Source of the DNA: Ciona intestinalis
Taxonomy: Eukaryota > Chordata > Ascidiacea > Phlebobranchia > Cionidae
Reading direction: 5' to 3'
DNA: 64,000 bases
Assembly: GCF_000224145.3 (NCBI RefSeq)
Contig: NW_004190397.2
Span: 353,033-417,032, forward strand
This document shows positions 35,101-47,100 of the stretch, in pieces. Within the stretch, counting starts at the first letter, position 1. The number at the start of each line of letters is the position of its first letter. Position numbers and translations under genes: made by a program. The notes under the pieces are model-generated. The model had not been told where the DNA came from and did no database searches. It saw only the letters and a list, made by a program, of their open reading frames with translations.

Positions 35101-38100
35101 AGAGCAAAAAAGTTTGTATTTTTATTATTTTTTAACTAAATAGGATTTTGCTCCTACCCATTAGTCATTCTGATTGTCCAAAGTGTCAGAAATTTCCAAA
35201 AAATGTAGCTTTAGATATTTTACGTTATTATTTTTCGTTTTTTTCACTGTTTTTTTTTATGTAATTTTTTATTACTTTTCAAAAATTATTACCCACAAAA
35301 ATACATGTGTGGTGACTTTTCAGGAAGACACTGTATTTTGCCAGAACTAAAAACTTTGTTTTTTTATTATTTTATAACCAAAATGTTTATTTCATAAAAA
35401 TTTTAACAAAACTGGCCCCATTTGTGGCAAAATAACAAATTATTCAACAAAAAATCTAAGATTTTATAGCTATCATTAATTCATTACCAAACTAAAATTT
35501 TACCCTTTAATTATTTTTACAGATTGGATGATTTTAGCGAAATTTTGCCTCAAACGTCACTTTCTGTTGAAGATCAATTGAAAAAAGCTTTGGAAACAAT
35601 AAAAGAACAAAGAAAAACAATGACAAATCTACAAGCGCAAGTTAAGGTATTACGAACTCAATTTTGCACTTTTTTTGCACAACTCGATTAACAGTGTAGA
35701 ACCTAATCAAGTGTTTTTGGTATTCATTATTTTTATTTTTGATTTTGCACATACAAACACAAACGGACATATCCCAAACTTAACTACGTCTGTAAGAAGG
35801 GAATCTGAGCGTGATCTGATGGTCTTACAGTTGAACAATTCTTATGTGTGTAAAGAATTCTATTTTAATCAGAGACTGACGATGCCATTTGCGTGAAATA
35901 TATATCTCATACAGAACGCAATTTGTTGAAGATTTTTGTCCGTTATATTTTCGTAGCACCAGATCCTATTTATTTATTTATTTATTTCTGTTTTTATTTT
36001 TGTTTTTGTTTTTTTTTGTAGAATCTTGAATTTGAATCGGATCGTTTAAAAGACGCTCGACACGCACTTGAGGGCGATATAACGTCACGTGATCGAATTA
36101 TCAACGAGTTGCGACTTCACATGCCGACTACTGTTGTTCTGCCAGAACCTCATACAGTGAGATATGTTGAATTTATTGATTTTGTTGACTTTTTGTTGAT
36201 TTTGGTGAATTTGTTGATTTATTTGTTGTTTTTTGTTGAATTTGTTGATTTGTATTGATTTGGTAACTTTTGTTGAATTTGTTAATTTTTTGTTGAGTCT
36301 GTTGTTTTTTTTTCTTAATTTTTGGCGTTTTTGTTGTTGAATCTATTAATCTAAATTCAACATATTAAATTATAAGTATATCTATACGTTTTCTGCAATA
36401 TTTAGTAAATTTGTTGAAAAGTTTTGTTGAATTTTGTTGAAATATTTTGTTGATATATATTTCAACAGACGGATAACGAATCAAAACAACAACTCGACGT
36501 GGCAATAAACACGATTGAAACTTTAAAGAAAAGATTATCTGCTAAAGAACAAAGTATAGAAAGGTATGTATGCGCTATGGCACAGTAGTTAGAGTTGCCT
36601 GCCTCTAGACCAGAGGTTTTGGGTTCAAAGCTTGGCGCTGCTACCATTGCAAGTGTACGTGTCAAAAAACATTCTTTTTAAATTAAAAAAAAAAAATTTT
36701 TTTTAATTTTTTAAAAAATTTTTAACTTCTAGACCAGAGGTTTTGGGTTCAAAGCTCGATGATGCTACCATTGTAAGCGTACGTGTCAAAAAACATTCTT
36801 TTTAAATGTTTTTTTAATTTTTTTTTTTAATTTTTTTTTTTAATTTTTTATAATTTTTTTAATTTTTTTTAACTTCTAGACCAGAGGTTATGGGTTCAAA
36901 GCTTGATGCTGCTACCATTGTAAGCGTACGTGTCAAAAAACAGTTTTTTCAAAATTTTTTTTTTTAATTTTTTTTATAAATTTTTTTTTAGCCTCTGGAC
37001 CAGAAGTTATGGGTTCAAAACTTGATGCTGCTACCATTGTAAAACACTTTTTCAAATTTTTTTGATTTTTTAGGTATAAAGAATTGCTTGAAGAATCGCG
37101 CAGAGATCACGAAATGATGTCAGCAGCTCATGAGCGTGATTTGCTGCTCATGCAGAACAAGATTCACGTGAAAACTGATGACGCATTCAACAAGTTTAAA
37201 CAGGCAGCTACTGTAAGTATTTATAGTAGTTTTTCATTTTATTTTAACTGTTTTTCAATGCCTCTTAATGTCCCTATGTTTTATTACAAAAATATTCCTC
37301 CAGGGTTTAAAAAACAAACATTTTCAAACTGTGCACATTTAAAACAAAATAATTTTCATTTTAAAATTTGTTTCTGAGAAAATTTTTTTTTTTTCTGTTT
37401 TTTTGCAACGGGTAAAATTTCTTCTTTATCCTCCAAGAGCGCCTCCCAACCTCCAGGATCGTCTGCTCCCTCCGCATCCGATCTTCGTCATCTAAACGAG
37501 TTAGAAGACATGGTTCGCGAGCAAGATGCTGCAATGTCGGCTCTTATGGAAAGAGTTCGATCGTCAAACGCGGATATTTCTCGTCACAAGAGAGCGCTGT
37601 TGGACACCAAGAAACAACATGAGGCAGAAAAAATGAAGTAATTTTTTTTATCTTTTGTTTCATAGTTTTATTTATCTTTTTTTGTAGTTTTTTTCTTTTT
37701 TTTGCAGTTTTTTATCGCTTTTTTATTTTTTTTATTTTTTTTATTTTTACGTTTTTTGTAGTTTTTTTTTCTATACCTTTTGTTTTTACCTTTTTTCCCA
37801 TTTTATTGAAACTTTTATAGTTTTTATTCATAATTTTTGTTTTTATTTTTTTATAAATGACACATACAATTTTTTTGCTGCAGAATGCAAGAGACACATG
37901 ACGTTATGTTAAACGCATTACGTATGAAACTCGCAAAGAAACATAAACAAGTTGAGGCAACGACAACGGTAAGATTTAACAAAAAAAAACAGTTTCTTCT
38001 TTTGTTATTCAATTATTTGTTTTCACAAAAAAATACAAAAGAAATAGCTTTTTCACAAAACAACCATTTTTGTCTTTAAAATTCTTTTTTTTTTAATAAA

Positions 38101-41100
38101 TGTAATAAAGCATTACTTTTTTACAAATATTAAACATTTTTTTTGTAATTTATTGTTTTTATACAGGAATTATCAGTCACAAAAGAAGAATTGAAGAGAC
38201 AGAAGGATGCGAACACCCGTGCCCCTGCCGCATCCATGAAAAACCTTGTTCAGCGTTTAAAGGAAGAACTTGCTGAAAAAGAAAAACAACAACAGGTATT
38301 GTTAATGTTTACAATATCACGTTTTTATATAAAACAACTTCTTTAAGGGATTTTGATTTAAAAACGCTGACCACAAAGTAGCATACTAACTCGAAAGTGA
38401 TGTATGAAACAAAACACCTGTGTTATAATGACTGTCGTTTTCTACCAGGCAAGGATAAATAAGTTACATGCGTGGTAACTCGTAAGCTGGCACAAGGTGT
38501 ATGAAACAGAACACCTGTGTTATAACGACTGTCGTTTTCCGGCCACGCGAGGATAAATAAGTTACATTAATTCCTAGCAGGGTTTTTATCTGGTTTATCT
38601 ATACAAAAGCCACATATTATTTCACTTCAACAAAGAAAAACACAAAATTTAGCTTAAAAATCTCATTTTCAGCAATTAAGCCATGCGTTAAAAGAGCTAC
38701 GTGTTGATCTGGTGCAGCAGGCTCAAGAAAACGTACGAGCGGCAACCGCCGGCGAAGCTGACACTCATAATGTTACAATTCTCGTGGAAAAGAGAACAGC
38801 TCATTATAAGGTAAATCATATTGTGACCTTTGGTTGTTTATTAAATAAGAAAACAAAGCTAGCGAACAAAACAGATCTTAAAATGTAGTATCAACGTTAC
38901 GGTGTAATATGTAATGAATTAAAAACAAAACCTTCGTCAATGTCATTCAGTAACGTAACATGTGACTCACCAAATACCGCATTGTGGCGCTATAGCAAAT
39001 AAAGTAAATGATTGGGACCTAACTTAATATCATAACAAAAGCATATTTTTTTATCCATTAAAATATTTATTAAGTAAATAAACGTGAATTTTTATCTATT
39101 AATACTTTTGTTAAGAAGTTGTTTTTTTTTTTTCCAATTAGTTTTCATAAATAGGTGTATAAAAGTTAACAAAAAAGCGAAAATCACAAAATAGCTGCAA
39201 TTTCAACAAAAATTCGCCAAAAATTTAAACCAACCAATCAAAAATCACCAAAATTTAAATCGACCAATCAAAATCCACCAAAATTTAAACCAACCAATCA
39301 AAATCCACCAAAATTTAAACCAACCAATCAAAATTCAACAAAATTTAAACCAACCAATCAAAATAAGGCAATTTAAGTACATGAAATATATATATTCATA
39401 TTTTTTCAATAAAAAATTATTCTTTTTCGTTTACTACCAAATGGGACGGGAAAATAAAATAAAAACATGAACCATCTTACCCCAGGACGACATTGAAGAT
39501 TTGAAAGACGAAATTGCCCAGCTTCGTCGAAATTTAAAACAATCGGAAAAAACGGAAACTACTCTTAAATCTGAGCTCCGGAAGACTTTAGAAGAGGCAG
39601 AGAAGAAGAGTCAAGTCATCCAGAGGTATTTTAATTTTTTTCTTGTTATATTTATTCAAGTGTTTAGTTATGATTATCGTAGTTTTGAATATATGGTTGG
39701 GTGGGGAAAGATGGGACACATTTCATTCCATTTTTTCGTCCTATTTAGTAGTAAACAAAGAACATTTAAAGAATTATTAAACCGTATCGTCACGACTTCC
39801 ATAGACCATTGTTAATTGTTTAAAACACGATCAGGATATTGGGATTTTATGTGCCAAAGGTGTCCCATCTTCCCCCTACTATATATATTAGAACTATGGA
39901 AAAATAATTTTTAAATTATTTCATTTTTTTAAAGATTAAAGTCCGATCTCCACACGAAGGAGACAGAGAGCAAAGATCTTCGCGAGAAGATGAAGAGGTT
40001 GCTTCGGAACAAAGGTCCGGATGCGGGGATCAAGTTTGGGGAGGATCAACCTCTAAAGATCAAATTATCGGAAGGGAGAAAAGTGGAAGAGGATGAGATC
40101 AAACCTGTGGATGCAGGGACCAAAAATTTGAGGTTCGAGAGTTTTTCGTTGACCTCGTGCTTATTGTTGAGTTTAATTTAGTTTAAAAATTTAAAAAATG
40201 ATCAAGTATATCTTAAATTCAAAAAAAAGTCTAAAAATTTTAGGTTTAAGAGTTTTTTCGTGGGCATCGTGCTGATTGTTAAGTTTTGTTTAGGTCAAAA
40301 ATAAAAAAATGAAAAAAAAGATTAAGTACAATTTAAATTTTAAAAAAGTCTAAAAGTTTGAGATTTGATAGTTTTTCGTTGACCTCGTGCTCATTGTTGA
40401 ATTTTGTGGTTTAATTTAAAGTCAAATGTTTAAATTTACAAAAAAAATTAGGTTTTGTATATTTATTTTAAGTTTAGTAATTATTGTTTGAGAATATTTT
40501 TGTATGCTACAGTAGGCCAAGCTCTGCAAGTTCAAAGTTACCAAGATCAGTTTATTCAAGTCAAGACGGAGAAAAAAATGAAAAATTAAAATCGGAAATC
40601 GTGAATTTGAAACGTGAAGTGGAAAATCTAAAGGAAAAATTAAAGAAAAAAACAGAAATCCCTGATAAGGTAAAGTTTTTAAATTTTGGTAAAAATTTGT
40701 TTTTTTTATATCTTAGACAAAATGAATTTATTTTTCTGTATTTTAGGAAAAAATGTTTTAATTTTTAAAAGTTCGGGTAAAAAAGTTTGGTTTAGGATTT
40801 TAGAAAACAAGTTTTTTTTAGATTTCAAGTAAAGTTCTTTTTTTTTATTTTTTTAAAAATGTGTATGAAATCTTATTTTTTTTGGAATTTGGAGAAAAAA
40901 TATTTTATTTGTTGAATTTTTTGTAAAATTCTGTTATTTTTATCAAACTTAAAATGTTATTTTTTATTATAAACAAAAAAAGTTTAATTTTTAAAAACTG
41001 GCTACAAATTTTTACTATTTCAAAAATTATCAAAAAAATATTCAACAAACAAAAAAAATATGACATAAAACATGATTTTTCGTAAAAATTTATATAAAAA

Positions 41101-44100
41101 AATTATAACTCTAACCACCACGCCCCCAAAGAAATGGTCACGCCTACTTTTAAGCTCAACCAGTTAAACAAATATACCCTTTGGCCAGATTTCTAAAGCC
41201 TTTTGTGGAGCCGGAGTCACATTATAACGTATTGTGCTTCAATGTAATATGACTCTTAATTATAAAGGGTCTATAAGAGTGCTTAACTAGTTATACTGAA
41301 GCTTAGTTAAATGTAGTTATACCGTATTTGGTTTTTATGTAGGATTAAAAAAAAAGTATTTTAGTGAGATATGTGGGCTTTAGAGTTTTGTTTTCAATTA
41401 TAAAGTTTATTTGTTGCAGTCAGGCATGATATAATGTATGTCGAATATAGAAAATTTATTTTTGTATTATGTTATAACTATAAGAGCATGAGGTGTATGA
41501 ATACACCATGTGTGTCTGGTGTATAAGAAGACACCAATGTTCTAACTTGACAGTGAGCATGAGGTGTATGAATACACCATGTGTGTTTGGTGTATAAGAA
41601 GACACCCATGTTATAACTTGACAGTGAGCATAAGGTGTATGAATACACCATGTGTGGCTGGTGTATAAGAAGACACTCATGTTATAACTTAACAGTGAGC
41701 ATGAGGTATATTTCATGCACCTCATGCTCACTGTCAAGTTATAACACGAATGTCTTCTTATACACCAAACACACATAACATTTCATACATACAGACCACA
41801 CTGGAAGTAGCAAAATGGGATGTTAAAAAACAGTGGCAATCCAAAGTTGAAAGTTTGAAATCTAAACTCCAAGACGCAGAAAAACAAGTAACAGCACAAG
41901 ATAAACAAGTAAGTTTTTTGTTGTTTTTTTTATTGTAATTTTGTTATTCTTTGCTAGTTCTGTTGTAATTAATTTTTTTTATTTTTTCTCTTGTATTATT
42001 TATATATTACAATTATTATTTTCAAGTTATCTATGCTTTTTATTTTATTTCTGTTTTTTTTACAAATAAACAAAATTTAAACTTTAAGTTATTCTTTAGA
42101 TCGCTGCACTGCGTGTCGCGAATTCTCGCTTGGAAAAAGAAAAACTTCGAAAACCGGTAATTCCCCTAAACCAATACACGGATGATGCAGCGCCACCTAA
42201 TGGGCTCGAAGTAAAACAACATCTGCATACTATCGAGGAACTTAGCAGGTGCTGTTATGATGTCATAACTTGACAGTGAGCATGAGGTGTATGAATACAC
42301 CATGTGTGTCTGGTGTATAAGAAGACACCCATGTTATAACTCGACAGTGAGCAAGAGGTGTATGAATACACCATGTGTGTCTGGTGTATAAGAAGACATC
42401 CATGTTATAACTCGACAGTGAGCATGAGGTATATGAATACACCATGTGTGTCTGGTGTATAAGAAGACATCCATGTTATAACTCGACAGCGAGCATGAGG
42501 TGTATATAAATCCCATTATTCCAGTCGTCTGCATGATCTTGGAGAGGAAAACAGCGACTTGAAAAAAATGACGACACTTCCTAAAAACAAACTAATAACT
42601 GAAATGCAAATGAAAAACCAACACCTTTCAAATCAAATGCAAGATTTACAAAAAGAGTTATTAACTGCAGGTAAAGAATGCGTTATTAAGGTAATGGGCA
42701 ATCCTGGCCTAAATCTTAGGCGCCATGGCATGCCTTACTGTATGACCTCACCCATATAGATTGTGTGTATACAATGTTGGGGTAATGGGCCAACTCTGGC
42801 CTAAATCTAAGGTCCCTGGCATGCCCATATAGAACAGGGTATTAGGCCAACTTTGGCCTATATTCCCGTTTTAGGCTGTTAAGTGTCTTGTGTAAGGACA
42901 CAAAATGCTAGCAGCACCAAGCTTTGAACTGGGTACCATCTGGTTATAATTGAAGTACTTTAACCCTGAGGGAGAAGACAGGACACCTTTAACACATAAT
43001 ATCCAAATATCTTGATCGTGTTTTAAACAATTAACAACGGTCTATGAGAGTCGTGAGGATACGGTTTTATATTTCTTTAAATGTTTTTTGTTTACAACCA
43101 AATAAGACGAGAAAATTGATTAAAACAGTGTCCTATTTTCCCCACCCTACTATATAATGGTTTAATAAATTGGATATTTTACAGGATTACGTCATGAAAC
43201 GGACGAAACGCTTGCGTCACAATTTGAAGATAGAGAAAACCGAATGCAGGGTCGTATTTTACAACTGGCGTCCGAAAATACACAGTTTCAATTCGAAATT
43301 GAGCAAATTAAACATGATGTGCCAAGACTACAGGTATTGTGTTTTTGTGACTTGAGGGTTTTAGGTTCAAGGCTCACTGTGGTGGGTTCTGTATGGTGTA
43401 GTTTTATGTGTTTTTTGGTTTGTAAGTTGTAGTTAAATAGTATTGCAAGACGCCTGTTTTTAAACTGGACAGTGAGCATAAGGGGTATGAATACACCATG
43501 TGTGTCTGGTGTATAAGAAGACACTCATGTTATAACTTGACAGTGAGCATGAGATGTATGAATACACCATGTGTGTCTGGTGTATAAGAAGACGCTCATG
43601 TTATAACTTGACAGTTAGCATAAAGGGTATGAATACACCATGTGTGTCTGGTGTATAAGAAGACACCCATGTTATAACTTGACAGTGAGCATGAGGTGTA
43701 TGAATACACTATGTTTGTCTGGTGTATAAGAAGACACCCATGTTATAACTTGACAGTGAGCATGAGGTACAAAACATTTTTAACATGTTTTCATTTGACA
43801 GGAAAGAGTTGAATTTCAACAACGTTTTATCAACTTGTTGAAATCCGAGAAAGCTGAACTTCAACAACGCGTTGATAAACTATTAATTCAACGAAAAGTA
43901 AGAAAAATAAAAAACTATCCTCAAAAAAAGGTTAAAAAAAGAAAAAAGTTAAAAAAAAAAAGAGACAAAATAAAATGCAAAATTCCCCCCCCCCCCCTAA
44001 ATATTAATTAGAAAATATAAGGTAATAAATAAATAAAAAAAATGATGATAATTTCTAATTAAAAGAAATTTTAAATAAAGCAATTCAAGTTAAATAATTG

Positions 44101-47100
44101 AAAAAAAAATCAATTCTCAAATATAGAAATAAAATTAGTAAAAAAAATATCTCAAACTTTTGCTCTTATTTTTTTTATTTTAGGGTCCGGATGTTGGGGG
44201 AAGTGGGAAGAACATCCAAGAGCTAGAGAAGACAGTTGTCTTGATGAAGAAAGTCGTAGAACGAGTTCAACGAGAAAATGAGGATTTGAAAAAAGCTCCC
44301 GGCGTCGTGTCTAATCAATTACTTGAGCAACTTAAATCCGAAAATCAACTTTTAAAAGTGAGTTTTTTTTTATTTTTTGAATTTGAGAACCTTTTTTAAA
44401 TGTTTAAGCATGTTTTTATATGTGTATTTTGTAAAAAATTATTTTAAAATGTAAAATGTTTCCTAATGCTGATAATTACGAAGCTTTTGGGTGTTTTTTT
44501 TTTAATTTTGACTTAAAAGTATTTAAAGTTAATCATAACATTTTAAAATTAAAATGTTGTTAAAAAAATATAACATTTTGATGTATGACTGATATTTTTG
44601 TATGACTGATATTAGCGGCATCGAGATTTGAACCTGGTATCCTTGGGTTAAGCTTTATCCCCTCAACAACTGAGCCATAAGACTAATAAAAAAAACTGAA
44701 AAAAATATTTAAAAAAAATTGTTTAAGTAGTCCTTTTTACTTTTGAATTCAAAAAAAGCAGAGTAAAAACCTTAAAAAAAATAATTTTTTTTTTAATTTT
44801 TTTTAGAACCGTATTAACGAAATGACTCAGCAAATTGGAGGGCAGCTAAGTTTACGATATGAAAGTAAAACGCAATCAGTTGAAAAATTAATGAAAGAAA
44901 ATGAAAAACTTCGAAAAGATTTGAATAAAAATGCTACAACAAGGGACAGGATAAGGGACTCAAAACAAGTTTTGCAGGTTTGGTATTTTACTTTTTTTAG
45001 CAACGTTTTAGTGTGTAATTTTATATTTTATGTATTTTTGTATTTTATTTGTACGAATTATATTTACAAAATGTATTAGCATTTTTCATAATTTTTAGGA
45101 ATGAAATTTGACATTTTTGGTTTTTATATATTATTTTTATCTTTTTGGTGTTTTGTGTGTGCTTGTAAATTCTATATGTGTGAGGTCTTACAGCGAAGCT
45201 TTTGCCAGAGTTGGCCCATTACCAAAAGGGTGACTTTATATTTTAAGAGTTTTGTACTTAAAAGTTAACAATCTATTTCTCCCCAAAATGTATAAAAATT
45301 TGTAAATATTTTTTTAATTTTTAACTTTGTTTTATAGGCAGAGTATAATAAACTGACTAAAGATTTTGAAGAAGTTAAGAAAAAACTTACAGTGGCAGAA
45401 AGCAAGGCTCCTAAGTTTGCTGGCAGTGGCAGTAAAGGCTATAACTCTGCTATTACAAGCAGGTACCTGTTTTTAAAGTCATGTATTTTATATATATAGT
45501 AGGGTGGGGGAAGATAGGACACTTTTTCATTCTATTTTATTGTCCCATTTGGTGGTAAACAAAGAACATTAAAAGAATTATGAAACCGTATCCTCACAAC
45601 TTTATTTGACTGTTGTTAATTGTTTAAAACACGATCAGCATATTTGGATATTATGTGCTAAAGATGTCCCATCTTACCCCACAGTGCTATATATAACTAC
45701 TCTGTTCGAAAAAAGCAACAGTTTTCGCTATTTTAAATTATTTTGCAGAGGCGTCGTCCGTCACAGGGAAATACTTCTTCACAGCTTTTATGGACTGTTG
45801 TTAATTGTTTAAAACCAGATCAGTATTTTAAAAAACTGTGTGCTAGAGGTGTCCTCTTCCCACCCTACTATAGTACTGTGTTGTAAGATAGGAATCTTTA
45901 ACACATAATATCCGAATATCCTGATCTTGTTTTAAACAATAAACAAAAAATTCTGGGATTTAATTATTTTTGAAATTAAAAAAAATAATGTAGAAAATTT
46001 GCAAATTTTTAGAAAAATAATTTTTTATTTGGAAATTTAAAAAATCTAGAATGTTGGAATCAAAACTTCGTAAGACGGAAGCGGATTTAGAGAAGAAGAC
46101 GAAAGAGGTTGGAGGATTAAAAGATGTCCTTGAAGATCAGAGGATGCAGGAAAATAAACTTAATAAAGATGTGGAAAGATTACAAGAGCAGGTGATGCGG
46201 TTTGTGGTTGGAAGATTTTTTTGGGATGAGTACCTCATGCTCGCTGTCAAGTTATAACATGAGTGTCTTCTTATATACCAGACACACATGGTGTATTCAT
46301 ACATCTCATGCTTACTGTCGAGTTATAACATGAGTGTCTTCTTATACACCAAACACAACTCGTGTATTCATACACCTCATGCTCACTGTCAAGTTATAAC
46401 ATGGGTGTCTTCTTATATACCAGACACACATGGTGTATTCATACACCTCATGCTCACTGTTGAGTTATAACATGGGTGTCTTCTTATATACCAGACACAC
46501 ATGGTGTATTCATACACCTCATGCTCACTGTTGAGTTATAACATGGGTGTCTTCTTATATACCAGACACACATGGTGTATTCATACACCTCATGCTCACT
46601 GTTGAGTTATAACATGGGTGTCTTCTTTTATACCAGACACACATGGTGCATTCATACATCTCATGCTTACTGTGTAACGTGGGTGTCTTCTTGTTATAAC
46701 TCAACAACATGTTATAACTCAACAGTGAGCATGAGGTATACACCACATACACATAATAAAATAACCATCATTTCCAGGTGGAAGTACTCGAGAGGTTCCC
46801 GCTTGGAGCCGGCGGTTCTGATCCCAACACTGTACGTGAACTGCAACTAACAAGGTACTGTTTATACCATAGGAGTTTTTCATGTTAATTAATCGCTATT
46901 GAGCCACGTTTAACTGTAATTAATTCCATAAATCTGGTCCTGATCTAGTGCTCATGGATTTGGTTGATTCTCGTAACAAAATAACAGCCTACTTGGTCTA
47001 ATTTTAGGAGTATTTCTGACGCGTTGATATTCCAAATTGTCAAGTACAGGTTTAATAATACAAATTATGTTTGATTTGAAATGGTAAATTACTTAAGGAA

